From: Symbiodinium natans
Lineage: Eukaryota > Sar > Dinophyceae > Suessiales > Symbiodiniaceae
Direction of reading: 5' to 3'
DNA length: 64,000 nucleotides
Assembly (NCBI GenBank): GCA_905221605.1
Contig: CAJNDS010002171.1
Coordinates: 262,501 to 326,500, forward strand
Below are positions 49,556 through 59,719 of the stretch, one piece after another; the first letter of the stretch is position 1, and the number at the start of each line of letters is the position of its first letter. The notes under the pieces were generated by a model. It searched no databases and was not told where the DNA came from. It worked only from the letters and a program-made list of their open reading frames with translations. The translations under genes and the position numbers were made by a program.

Positions 49556-49831
49556 GTTAAGGGTTAAGGGTTAAGGGTTTAGGGTTTGGGGTTTAGGGTT
49601 TAGGGTTTAGGGTTTAGGGTTTGGGGTTTAGGGTTTAGGGTTTAGGGTTTAGGGTTTAGGGTTTAGGGTTTAGGGTTTAGGGACCGCAAGCTGCTGGCAG
49701 GATCCCAAACCCGACTCCCTCAGCCCTTCCTGACTGGCCCCTGAGGAACTATATCACCTAGGATCCCCATGAGCCCCTGCAGGGTTCCACAGGAGGGAGT
49801 ATGAGAACTTCCCCACTAAGAACCAAGAAGC

Positions 49832-49998
49832 TCAACTATACTAACTATACTAACTATACTAACTATACTAACTATACTAACTATACTAACTATACTAACT
49901 ATACTAACTATACTAACTATACTAACTATACTAACTATACAAACTATACTAACTATACTAACTATACTAACTATACTAACTATACTAACTATACTTCC
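49832..49998 (+). repeat. Nine-bp array (CTATACTAA)n
   Basis: About 18 copies of CTATACTAA, one altered to CTATACAAA. Each pair of units contains TACTAAC, the classical branch-point consensus. The Asn-Tyr-Thr frame across it is a repeat translation. Confidence 0.95.
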
Positions 49999-50107
49999 CT
50001 GGAGCCGGAATGTATCTTCTTCACTGTCCCTGCCTGTTGATGCCCTAAACCCTTAAAAAAAACGGAAGTCTTGAGGAGACTAGCGCAATGTCCCGGCCTA
50101 TCCCTCA

Positions 50108-50190
50108 TCAGGTGCGTGCCCTTGTAGATCATGAGCTTCCGCGCCCGGTTGTGGCGGGCGTAGAGGTCGTTCTGAGAATGGCCGGGCAGT
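50108..50190 (-). CDS. Internal exon
   Basis: CCATTCTCAG|A acceptor, frame NDLYARHNRARKLMIYKGTH then LM, 30 of 37 third positions G/C over the island. Donor near GATGAGGGATAGG. Confidence 0.65.
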
Positions 50191-50309
50191 CTTGTTAGGG
50201 CCTAGGGTTTAGGGCTTGGGGTTTCCGGTTTGGGGTTTAGGGTTTAGGGTTTTCGGGTTTTAGGGTTTTAGGGTTTCAGGGTTTAGGGTTTAGGGTTTAG
50301 GATTTTAGG

Positions 50310-50388
50310 GGTTTGCAAGTGGGAGGTTCGAGGAAGGGTGTTCAGCTCGACCGGGTACACAGCTGTGCCTGTTACGCCCTAACCCCGA
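50310..50388 (-). CDS. Probable internal exon
   Basis: GTAACAG|GC acceptor, frame TAVYPVELNTLPRTSHLQT. Confidence 0.4.
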
Positions 50389-50617
50389 AGCCCTGCACCC
50401 TGAAGCCTTGAATCCTTAGACAAAGAAGTCCTACCCTACGTCACCCTACTGAACCCTAAACCCCTAAACCCCTAAACCCCTAAACCCCTAAACCCTAAAC
50501 CCTCAACCCGAAACCCTAGCCCTAAGCCCTAAACCCTAAACCCGACTCAGGTTAAGGGGATGTTAGGGGATGTTGAAGTCTTGGGGGTCGGGGATGCTTA
50601 GGGGCCTCGAGCAGGGC

Positions 50618-50855
50618 TTAGGGTTTAGGGTTTAGGGTTAGGGTTTAGGGTTTAGGGTTTGGGGTTTGGGGTTTGGGGTTTGGGGTTTAGGGTTTAGGGT
50701 TTAGGGTTTAGGGTTTAGGGTTTAGGGTTTAGGGTTTAGGGTTTAGGGTTTAGGGTTTAGGGTTTAGGGTTTAGGGTTTAGGGTGGAGGGTTTAGGGTTT
50801 AGGGTTTAGGGTTTAGGGTTTAGGGTTTAGGGTTTAGGGTTTAGGGTTTAGGGTT
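50618..50855 (+). repeat. Long TTTAGGG array
   Basis: About 33 units including a TTTGGGG block. Confidence 0.95.
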
Positions 50856-51274
50856 TTAGGTTCCCCTAAACCCAAAACCCATGTAGGGACCTTTGCATGC
50901 CAGAAACCCCAGGCAGAACCTAACCCCCCCTAAACCTTTACGCCGTAAACCCCAAGCCTTCAACCCCAAAACCCGAAACCCGGCTTAGGGCTTTAGGGCT
51001 TTAGGGCTTTAGGGCTTTAGGGCTTTAGGGTTTAGGGTTTGGGGTTTAGGGTTTTGGGTTTAGGGAAGCCCTAATCCTACAACCTACTGGTCCTTAGCAG
51101 GGCATGAGCCTATCAACCCTTTGAGGGATTCTACTTGGGGATACCGCACTCCCTCATTCCCTACCAAGAACCCTTAGGCAAACTCCAAAACCCTGAACCC
51201 TGAACCCTGAACCCTGAACCCTAAACCCTAAACCCTAAACCCGAAACCCTAAACCCTAAACCCTAATGTAAGCA

Positions 51275-51343
51275 CGCCCAGGAGCGTAGGCGGCCGCCAG
51301 CTTGCCTTCTCTTTCCAGGACCATCATCAGAGACCTGATACAG
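51275..51343 (-). CDS. Internal exon
   Basis: TGTATCAG|G acceptor, frame LMMVLEREGKLAAAYAPG, GT donor (GTGCTTAC). Many G-starting codons. Confidence 0.5.
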
Positions 51344-51446
51344 TAAACTAGGGGTTCAGGGTTTAGGGTTTTGGGGTTCAGGGTTTAGGGTTTAGGGTTT
51401 AGGGTTTTTGGGGTTTGGGGTTGAGGGTTGAGGGTTTAGGGGTTAA

Positions 51447-51545
51447 AAGTTGGAACATCCTTATCCCCGTACCCCAAGAGGGTATACGCAAGGGAATCCC
51501 AGCTCTAGTCATCCTTAAACCATGTTCCAACTTTCTGGAGTTTAT
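51447..51545. mobile_element. Inverted-repeat element, family F
   Basis: GTTGGAACATCCTTATCCCC and AACCATGTTCCAAC; over 80% alike to 19375-19485 by eye. A family J copy (51550-51645) follows directly. Confidence 0.75.
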
Positions 51546-51734
51546 TGTATAGCGGCCTTGATAGTTAGAATAGGTTTCTTGGGGCTTATATAGTATAAAA
51601 AAAAGTGCCATCAGGGAATACTGTCAGTAAATATTCCGACCCCTCCGTATATTACCCCCGGTTTTAGGGATTTCGGGTGCATAGGGTTTAGGGTTCGGGG
51701 TTGAGGGCACCCCATATCCTGTAGGGTCTAGGGC

Positions 51735-51990
51735 TTAGGGATTGGGGTTATATAGTGGGCTAAGAAGGCCCCCATCAGAACCCGAAACCCTACCGGGGGC
51801 TGTAAAGGCTTGGGGGGGGTTGCGGAGGTCTAGGATTTGGGACTGCAGTAGGGTTCGGGTGATAGGCCCCGAGTTCGGGGCACAGACCAAACAATAAAGT
51901 CTGCCATGACGATTGCCATTCTCAATGCTGCTGCTTTTGCTATTGCTAGTCAGTGCATCCAACGCCTCTAGACCCGAAAACCTAAACCCC
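51735..51990 (-). CDS. Possible exon
   Basis: Minus-strand frame ALDALTSNSKSSSIENGNRH then GRLYCLVCAPNSGPITRTLL; a short plus-strand ORF with ATG is an alternative. Confidence 0.3.
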
Positions 51991-52127
51991 ATCCACCGAC
52001 GGCTCGGGCTCCAAGTTCAGATGTGCGGCTTAAAAGCTTGGGCATTTTTCCGGGTTCAAGCGTTTAAGGGTTAAGGGTTAAGGGTTTAGGGTTTAGGGTT
52101 TAGGGTTTAGGGTTTAGGGTTTAGGCC

Positions 52128-52192
52128 TGCACCTCCCACCCGAAACGAGGTTTTCTGGCGGGCTCGTGGCATCCGGTGCTTCTTGTTGAGGG
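52128..52192 (-). CDS. Internal exon, basic
   Basis: Frame SLNKKHRMPRARQKTSFRVG with GT donor (GGAG|GTGCAGG). Confidence 0.5.
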
Positions 52193-52321
52193 AGCGTGGG
52201 GGGGGGAGTGGCCTTCGAGATCAGTTTGCCTTCGGGGACTACTAAACCCTAAAGCCTTCCACCTTTCAACCCTACCCCCCTAAACCCTAAACCCTAAACC
52301 CCAAAGCCAAAAGCCTCCCAC

Positions 52322-52412
52322 ACATCCGGGAAGCCTTGTTGTCTCGTCCAGTCTCTGAATGGCTTCTTCGCCCTCGTCGCAGGCGCTTTGTGCTTGTGGG
52401 ATTTCGGGTTGC
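52322..52412 (-). CDS. Internal exon, acidic
   Basis: Minus-strand frame PEIPQAQSACDEGEEAIQRL then DETTRLPG. Polar composition argues for a real exon. Confidence 0.5.
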
Positions 52413-52499
52413 GCGCGTAGCTAAAAAGTCTCAGACGCAATACTCAGTGCTGAACTCAAGAAAACTCTCAAGCCCCTGAACGCTTAAGGAGTTGTGTAT

Positions 52500-52740
52500 T
52501 GTATTATATCTGCATAACTTGGTGTATCTATATAGGATGCGTAGCATATATAGTATATGGCATTTATATCATGTGTATTAACACATGTACATACATGTAT
52601 GTATATGTGCATACATACAGACACTAGAATTAGTATATACAGGAAACAGCGTTTCCCTCTTTACAGTACATAAAGTATACACAGTATATACAGCATATGG
52701 AGTATATACAGTATGTACAGTATGTGCCGCATATACAGGA
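52500..52740. repeat. TA/CA/GTAT microsatellite region
   Basis: AT-rich run of TACATACATGTATG and AGTATATACAG words, probably intron. Confidence 0.8.
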
Positions 52741-52749
52741 AACACCAGA

Positions 52750-52872
52750 CCGTAATCCGGCTCTTTGTTGTTGTGGCTTTGGGTCTTCGGGAGCTGGCGG
52801 CTCTCCGGCCTGCATCTTTGATCTCTGCCAGTTCCCCCATCTGTCCTGCACAGGCACAATCGCGTTCCATGC
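52750..52872 (-). CDS. Exon, possibly first
   Basis: ATG soon after a TTTAG of the array: MERDCACAGQMGELAEIKDA then GRRAASSRRPKATTTKSRIT. A second frame is open without ATG. Confidence 0.5.
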
Positions 52873-52919
52873 TAAACCCACAAACCCTAAAGCCCTCTAA
52901 AAGTTAAATGCCGGTTTCC

Positions 52920-53002
52920 GAAATTAAGGGTACCTTGTTGGGTCTTTTGTATGAGGGAATCCTACTAATTATTTGGGGTCTTCTCTGGGGGACCCCTAGT
53001 TT
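52920..53002. mobile_element. Family C element
   Basis: AGGGTACCTTGTTGGGTCTTTTGTATGAGGGAATCCTAC ... GGGGGACCCCTAGTTTCGTAAACCCCC. Confidence 0.55.
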
Positions 53003-53059
53003 CGTAAACCCCCAAATAAATCCCTGAATATCCCCCAAGCCAAGAAAAACATGAAACCC

Positions 53060-53130
53060 TGGGCCGTACTGACAAAGCTGCCTCAAGCGTGACCTGCTTG
53101 GAGATCCGGGACATATAGGAAAGCTCTTGG
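53060..53130 (-). CDS. Internal exon
   Basis: Frame LSYMSRISKQVTLEAALSVR then P before GGTTTCATG. Confidence 0.45.
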
Positions 53131-53140
53131 CTGCACTTAA

Positions 53141-53170
53141 GAGGGCAGCTAAAAATTAAATTTTTAGCTG
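53141..53170. repeat. Perfect palindrome
   Basis: GGCAGCTAAAAATT and its complement meet at AAATTTTTAGCTGCC: about 14-bp arms with almost no loop, in an AT-rich spot outside any exon. Confidence 0.9.
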
Positions 53171-53281
53171 CCTTTATTAAGAAACCCAATAAACCCAAAA
53201 AGGCTAAGGATCTAAAGTTACAGTAAAGCACCACAAAAAACCTATTCGTCCTTTCTATTGGTAGATATAGATATCTGTTCA

Positions 53282-53326
53282 TCTCCCTCCCTCCCTCCCT
53301 CCCTCCCTCTCCCTCCCTGCCTCCCT

Positions 53327-53372
<46 letters not shown>
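53282..53372. repeat. CCCT and CT microsatellite
   Basis: Tandem CCCT units, then about 20 CT dinucleotides. Confidence 0.95.
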
Positions 53373-53377
<5 letters not shown>

Positions 53378-53421
53378 GGGAAGGGAAGGGCGGTCCCTTC
53401 CATAGAAGGTTTAACAAGAGA

Positions 53422-53545
53422 GCTCCCAGAAGGGAACTGGGAACTTGGGGGGACTTGCAGAAGGTTTGTCCGTCACCCCAACGTCTGTGAGTTCAGACGC
53501 TGAGATATCGGTATCGCATGTAGCATCCTCCCTTAGAAACACCCT
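53422..53545 (-). CDS. Probable terminal exon, 40 codons
   Basis: Frame EDATCDTDISASELTDVGVT then DKPSASPPKFPVPFWELSC and TAA. Acidic start, Pro-rich end. Confidence 0.5.
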
Positions 53546-53849
53546 AAACACCCTAAACCCTAAACCCTGAACCCTAAACCCCAGAGCCCTAAAACCCGCC
53601 CGAAACCCCCCACGGGACTGCACCAAGAATCAAGGGATGCTTGTCTGGCGCGGCTATTCTTACCCTAAACCCTAAACCCTAAACCCTAAACCCTAAAACC
53701 CTAAACCCTAAATCCTCTGTGTGTGTGTGTAGCTACAGTCAGGAACCGCCAAGCCAGAAGAAGCAGCACTAAGAGCTTATTTGGGTTTAGGGTTTAGGGT
53801 TTAGGGTCTAGGGTCTAGGGTTTACGGTTCAGGTTTTAGGGTTTAGGTA

Positions 53850-54180
53850 AGAATAACCGCAACAATCACAATGACGGCAACCTGGTAGCAGCCGATACTA
53901 ATAATAACACTGGCTCGTAACAATACTGAAGCCAACAGCAACAACAGTGACAGTAATGATAACGATATCGAGAACGACAAGGATAAAGATAAGGATGCTG
54001 ATAAGGATTCAGGTAACAACAACAATACCAACACCAGAAGCCATATCAATGATGATGACAGTGCGAATGATGATGATACTGATAGGGCTCGTAATAGCGA
54101 TGACCATTATGACCATGGCAACGATATAATGGTTATGATAATGATACATAGCGACAGTGAGAAAAAACGGTAGTGGTACT
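53850..54180. other. Low-complexity AAC/AAT/GAT-rich sequence
   Basis: Irregular trinucleotide-rich DNA. The frames (Ile/Met/Thr-rich or Leu/Ser-rich) follow from composition. No gene seen in 53850-54540. Confidence 0.6.
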
Positions 54181-54615
54181 GAGAATGGCGATAGCATTTA
54201 AAGTGACCATATGCTAACCACCCTGCCGGAGAAGTCAGCGGAAGCACAGCTAAACCAAGCCTGTGGAGTCTAAGAACACGAAGCAACAAAGAGTCCAGCG
54301 TCAAGTCATAAGCCCATGCCTAACGCGAACTTAGTTAATGTTCAGTGCTTTCTGATTTCACCTGACATGTGGTCCTTCACCCCTAAACCACTAACCCCCT
54401 TAAACCCCTAAACCCCCCCTAACCCCCCCCTAAACCCCCCCTAAACCCCGAAACCCTAAACCCCAAGCCGCATTGGCACTTGCAGAGTCTTAGTCTTGTG
54501 TTCGCTTCACTGAAACTAAGGAAGGCCCGTGGAGTGGTCAAGCAAACTTGACCTTAAAGGGTATAGGGGTTTACGGTTTTGGGGGGTTAGGGTTTAGGGT
54601 TTGGGGTTTACGGAT

Positions 54616-54796
54616 TTGGGGTTTGGGGGTTTGGGGGTTTGGGGGTTTGGGGGTTTGGGGGTTTGGGGGTTTGGGGGTTTGGGGGTTTGGGGGTTTGGGG
54701 GTTTGGGGGTTTGGGGGTTTGGGGGTTTGGGGGTTTGGGGGTTTGGGGGTTTGGGGGTTTGGGGGTTTGTTTGGGGGTTTGGGGGTTTGGGGGTTT
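54616..54796 (+). repeat. TTTGGGGG octamer array
   Basis: About 22 copies of the 8-bp unit with one TTTG interruption, followed at once by normal TTTAGGG units. Confidence 0.95.
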
Positions 54797-54911
54797 GGGG
54801 TTTAGGGTTTAGGGTTTAGGTTTTAGGGTTTAGGGCTTAGGGTTTAGGGTTTAGGGTTCAGGGCTTAGGGTTTAGGGTTTAGGGTTTAGGGTTTAGGGTT
54901 TAGGGTTTAGG

Positions 54912-55032
54912 ATGGGTACCCCTACAAACCCCACACTCCCGGCGCCCGGAGTCCGAGCCGTGGCAGGTCGGTCCTCGCTTTCCTCCGTCTTCTGCTTGAG
55001 GCGCTTCTTGAGGTCGTTCACCTGGGAGGGTT
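54912..55032 (-). CDS. Internal exon, coiled coil
   Basis: CCTCCCAG|G acceptor, frame VNDLKKRLKQKTEESEDRPA then TARTPGAG; 29 of 35 third positions G/C. One of the clearest exons in this half. Confidence 0.65.
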
Positions 55033-55139
55033 TAGGGTTTAGGGTTTAGGGTTTAGGGTTTAGGGTTTAGGGTTTAGGGTTCAGGGTTCAGGGTTCAGGA
55101 TTCGGGTTTGGGGTTCAGGGCTTAGGGCTGCTAAGGGAT

Positions 55140-55525
55140 TCGTGGGTTTACTCCTTTCTAAAGTAAGGTATATTCCTTGCTTAAGGGGTATTGGGCTCTT
55201 TGGGTACAGGATTGGGAGGGATGTGACGGGTGCCTCGTGAGGTTGTTGACCTGGGAGAGGGTTCGGGTGTAGTTACATGGGTCCCTTAGTAGGGGGGCCC
55301 TTACATGGGACCCCTTACATACCCCTTACTAGGTTGCCCAGGAACCTAGGATGAAAAAGGGTGCCCTTCTTTGCTTAAAGGGGTTTATAAGGGAACCTAA
55401 GCCTACCAAAAAGGGAATAAGGGTACTACTGGGCATCCTAGCTTATATGTCCTTAAACAACCCAAGGGCCCATACTTCAGAACCGGAGGTAAGGCACCAT
55501 GTCAAGGGCCCATGAAACTACCCGG
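55140..55525. mobile_element. Nested family B, G and I elements
   Basis: Family B ends at 55265 (GTGTAGTTACATGGGTCCCTTA) and 55510-55525 (GGGCCCATGAAACTACCC) enclose a family G copy (55335-55440). Family I words (AAGGTATATTCCTTGCTTAAGG) precede at 55165. Confidence 0.55.
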
Positions 55526-55647
55526 ACAACGGGCCCTGGGTTGCCGTGGAATTTCTTTGAAGGGAAAGATGCATTTTGACACGACTCTTGGAAAAAAACA
55601 GTCTTCAAAATGTGCCAAAAACTACTTGTTCTTTTTGCTTTTTGCCG

Positions 55648-55925
55648 TTGTACAAAGAGGCAAAGACGTTGCAAATAATTACCGGTGTTTTGGGCATCGA
55701 CGCCAAAGGCACGAACGCTTGTGACAGCTGTGCTTGTTCCACATCCTTGTGCAGTATGTTGTTCACGAGGCAAAAACGCGGTAAATTCCAGTGCAATTGG
55801 GCATCGTCGCGAAAAGCATGGGCGCTTGTGACAACGTGTCTTGTTCCAAATCCTTGCGAAGTGCGTTGTACAAAAGAGGCGAAAACGTGGTAAATACCGG
55901 TGTTTTCTGCGTGGACGCAATATGA
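55648..55925. repeat. Three tandem copies of a about 108-bp unit
   Basis: Each copy starts GTTGTACAAA(A)GAGGC and has CATCG(A/T)CGC, GCTTGTGACA and CTTGTTCCA. Frames on both strands are open through the repeat; I do not call a gene in 55140-56590. Confidence 0.7.
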
Positions 55926-56596
55926 ATCACGTTCTTATCACACCCTTCCCCCCCCCCCCCCGCCCCAAAGCCGAACAACAGGAAAAGTGCAGGAAACACC
56001 GGAAAAATGCAGGAAACACTGCGGCAACCCGTGGCCCAACTACCCTTAGAGGGGGGGGGGCCTCTTGGGGTGCTAGGGCTCAGGGGTCCGAGTAGGGTTT
56101 AGAGGTGGTAGAGTGGCGCTTTCTGGTTGGGCTTGGGGTTGGATGGGTCTAATTAGGGTTTAGGATTTGGGGTTTGGGGTTTAGGGTTTAGGGTTTAGGG
56201 TTTAGGGTTTGTGTGAGGGTTTGGGGGTGAACGTTCAAGACTGTGGGGAGTTGAAAGAGTTTAAGGGGGGTGGCTTATGGGCTCAGCCCATGCGCACGGA
56301 CGTCGAAGTTGTGGGGCGGATGTAGAGGCTTTGTGGCCTTTAGCCCCACATCCGAAACCCGAAACCCCAAATCCCTCAAAGCCCCAAACCCCTAAACCCG
56401 AAACCCCAAATACCTCCAAGCCCTACAAGCCTGAAACCCTAAACCCGAAAACCCCAAATCCCTCAAAGCCCTAAAAGCCCCAAACCCTAAACCCTAAACC
56501 GCCAAACCCCTGAACCCTAAACCCTAAACCCTAAGCCCTAAAAGCCCCAAACCCTAAACCCTAAACCCCCAAACCCTAGTTCCTAAAAGAGACCTC

Positions 56597-56672
56597 GTCG
56601 GTGAGCTCCTCGATGCGCTCGTGCGCTGCATCCAGCTTGGCTTGAAGAGCCGCCATGATCTTCTCCTGGTTT
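56597..56672 (-). CDS. Internal exon, coiled coil
   Basis: AAACCAG|GAG acceptor, frame EKIMAALQAKLDAAHERIEE then LTDE, GT donor (GAG|GTCTC). 20 of 25 third positions G/C. Confidence 0.7.
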
Positions 56673-56681
56673 AGGGGGTTT

Positions 56682-56985
56682 AGGGTTTAGGGTTTAGGGT
56701 CTAGGGTCTAGGGTCTAGGGTTTAGGATTTTGGGTTTAGGGTTTAGGGTTTAGGGTTTAGGGTTTAGGGTTTAGGGTTTAGGGTTTAGGGTTTAGGGTTT
56801 AGGGTTTAGGGTTTAGGGTTTAGGGTTTAGGGTTTAGGGTTGAGGGTTTAGGGTTTAGGGTTTAGGGTTTAGGGTTTAGGGTTTAGGGTTTAGGGTTTAG
56901 GGTTTAGGGTTTAGGGTTTAGGGTTTAGGGTTTAGGGTTTAGGGTTTAGGGTTTAGGGTTTAGGGTTTAGGGTTTAGGGTTTAGG
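56682..56985 (+). repeat. Long TTTAGGG array
   Basis: About 42 units, one of the two longest arrays. Confidence 0.95.
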
Positions 56986-57615
56986 TTTCAAGTTGCGGTC
57001 CAGGGCCTTCCCCAATACACTCCCCCAGAAATCAGCATCAACCTTCTACCCTAGTTGCAGCATACAACCCCCACACCCCCCTCGCACCCTATACCCTACA
57101 TCCCTTACCCATACCCAATACCCCAAACCCTACACCCTAGACCCCATGCCCTGTACCCGATGCCCGCCCCCTGTGCCCCATGCCTCAAACCCTAAGCCCT
57201 ACCGAATATGTCGGAGAGCAGATCGACTTATGAGCCTCATTGACACCCTAAACCCTAAACCTAAACCCTAAGCCCCAACAAGCCATGAACCCGGTTGCAT
57301 GGCCGAGCTGCCGGAGATGCATCGCCGCTGTCCATCAGGAGATCCTCCCCACCATGTCACAGAATGCGTGGGCCCTAGCCAATTAAGGCCCAAATAGGCC
57401 TAAACCCTCCCTGCACCGCACAGCCCTCACCCTAGCCCTAAACCCTAAACCCTAAACCCCTAAACCCTAAACCCAGGCTCCAACCTCCCAGGGCTTTGTT
57501 TTTGGGGGGGCTGGTGGGTGGGGCAAGGGTTTAGGGCTTGCGGTTTTAGAGTTTCGTTGTTTGCTTTGGGGGGGGGGGGGTTGAGAGGCCCTAAACCCGA
57601 AGCCCTAAACCCTAA

Positions 57616-57713
57616 ACAGGAGCTCCGCGCTCCTCGTCGATGTCCCCAGCCACGCCCATGATCACCACACAATCCTTCATGAGCTCGGGCTGAACGGACA
57701 TGTAGTAATACCT
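57616..57713 (-). CDS. Internal exon ending at GTTTAGGG
   Basis: AGTCAG|G acceptor, frame YYMSVQPELMKDCVVIMGVA then GDIDEERGAP and a GT donor made by the array. High G/C third positions. Looks like a globular domain segment, family not recognised. Confidence 0.6.
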
Positions 57714-58349
57714 GACTGGATTGGGTTACAGTTTAGGGCTTAGTTCGGGCTTAGGGCTGGGGGCTTCACGGAGGGCTTCAGGCTTGGGGCTAGGGCTTAG
57801 TGCTTTGGCGCTTTGGGGCTCAGGGCTTAGAATCCAGGATGGCCCCTTGAAGCCATCATCTACATGAGACTCTTATTGAAGATCATCCTCTGAAGCCAAA
57901 GCAAAATTTAAGCGTGCAGGGTTTAAGGGCGAAAGGTATGGTTGGGCACATCAAACCCTTACCCCTCCACCCTAGAACCCCAAAGCCCCAAACCCTAAAC
58001 CCTTTCGGCTTCGGGTGTAGGGTTTAGGGTTTCGGGTTTAGGGTGAGGGCTAACCCGAGAACTCAAATTGGCAAACCCGAGGCCCTTAGAGCCCATGTGT
58101 ACAAGGCATTTCCCCAAGACAGTGGGTTTTTTTCCCATGAGACCTGCCCCTTAAGAACTCACAAGGGTAGCCCCAATGTTTGACAACCGCCGTGTTTAAA
58201 CCATAAACCCGCCGTTTGAGCACTGTCCATCGAGTCTGAATGTACCACAGAGACGACAGCAAGATGCAGCTTCAACGGTTCGGGAGGCAGCTCCTACACC
58301 AAGGTCCTTGTTGTGTTTAGGGTGCTTTAGGGTTTAGGGTTTAGGGTTT

Positions 58350-58502
58350 GGGAATTAGAGGTCTATATAAGGTTGAGGGCATTTCTCGCGGCGGCAGGAA
58401 ATACCATTGAGGGGGGGGGATATGTTGCAAAGACACCAAGAGCCGAGAATGCCGCCTTGCCACCCCCGGCTTGCGCAGGGGTCCACCCAACTTTATTCCG
58501 AA
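58350..58502 (-). CDS. Probable exon
   Basis: Frame VGWTPAQAGGGKAAFSALGV then FATYPPPQWYFLPPREMPST. Confidence 0.45.
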
Positions 58503-58574
58503 CTAGTAAACCCTAAACCCTAAACCCTAAACCCTAAACCCTAAAGAATCGTTGCCGGGTGTGGGTTTCGGGTT

Positions 58575-58665
58575 TGAGGTTGGGAGCCCAATACCGGTGA
58601 CATAAGCAGCGCACACGGAACTGCATAACGGAGTCCTCGTCATGAACTAAGGCATCTCCGAGATG
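58575..58665 (-). CDS. Probable exon
   Basis: Frame GDALVHDEDSVMQFRVRCLC then HRYWAPN. Confidence 0.45.
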
Positions 58666-58815
58666 AAAGGGTACTGGGTGTCATTTGCCGAACCCTAAAC
58701 CCTAAGCCCTAAGCCCTAAGCCCTAAGACCTAAGCCCTAAACCCTAAACCCCAAACCCTAAACCCCAAACCCTAAACCCAAAACCCTAACTAAGCCCTAA
58801 CTAAGCCCTAAGCCC

Positions 58816-58902
58816 CCATGGGCCCCCCACGCCAGGTCTGCTGCATGGCCAGCGCGGTTCAGCTCCTGCACGACCTTCGTGGCAGCCGGAAGGGAAATTA
58901 AG
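58816..58902 (-). CDS. Internal exon
   Basis: Frame PAATKVVQELNRAGHAADLA then WGAHG; 20 of 25 third positions G/C. Confidence 0.55.
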
Positions 58903-58987
58903 GGCCCTTTAGGGCTTCGGGTTTAGGGTTTAGGGTTTAGGGTTTAGGGTTTAGGGTTTAGGGTTTAGGGTTTAGGGTTTAGGGTTT

Positions 58988-59080
58988 AGGGTGGAGATTC
59001 AGGGCGGGATGCTTTTGGGGTTCTGCACAAAGTGCCCTCAACTCCACAACCTCGAGCCCGCGAGTCGGATCCGTGCATCA
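58988..59080 (-). CDS. Internal exon
   Basis: Frame CTDPTRGLEVVELRALCAEP then QKHPALNLH; many G-starting codons. Confidence 0.5.
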
Positions 59081-59499
59081 AGCCCTAAACCCTAAACCCT
59101 AAACCCTAAACCCTAAACCCTAAACCCTAAACCCTAAAACCTAAACCGCAAACCCTAAACCCTAAACCCTAAACCCGAAACCCGAAAACCCTAAACCCTA
59201 AACCCTAAACCCCAAGCCCTGACCCTAACCCCTGAACCCCACACCCCAACGGGGACCCTGATGTAGAAACAGAACATCGGCTCACATCGGGATGAGATTC
59301 CACCAACTCGGGACGATTCTACATGCAAGATGAGCGTACACCCAGAACGCTACACTTAAGGGCTTAGGGTTCCAGTATTAAGGTTGAGGGTTGCGGCTTA
59401 GGGCGGCCCTAAACCCTAAACCCTAAAACCAAAATCCTAAACCCTAAACCCTAAACCCTAAACCCTAAACCCTAAACCCTAAACCCTAAACCCTAAACC

Positions 59500-59598
59500 C
59501 GAAGCCACGCAGCCCTTCCACTGCCATCCAGGGGGCTGTCAGGAGGTGAGCCTTCAGCTTCTCGATGTTCTTGCGGCGCTTCCTCTGCTCTCTGGTTT
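59500..59598 (-). CDS. Internal exon, basic helix
   Basis: Frame EQRKRRKNIEKLKAHLLTAP then WMAVEGLRGFG, running into the CCCTAAA array side. Confidence 0.6.
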
Positions 59599-59719
59599 AG
59601 GGTTGAGGGTGTTTAGGGTTGACCCCAATACCCTAAACCCTAAACCCTAAACTAAACCCCAAGGGCTTTAGGGCTTTAGGGCTGTAGGGCTGTAGGGCCG
59701 TAGGGCTTTAGGGCTTTAG

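Noticed and set aside
49801-50040. 79-codon ORF with Asn-Tyr-Thr repeats
   Set aside because: Nine-bp repeat without stop; not conserved coding sequence by any visible sign.
54548-54819. ORFs of 72-85 codons rich in Gly/Val/Trp/Phe
   Set aside because: Translation of the TTTGGGGG octamer array; no splice or start context.
57293-57394. Complete 33-codon plus-strand ORF starting MNPVAWPSC
   Set aside because: An equally long minus-strand frame exists over the same bases and there is no splice or leader context to choose; not called as a gene.
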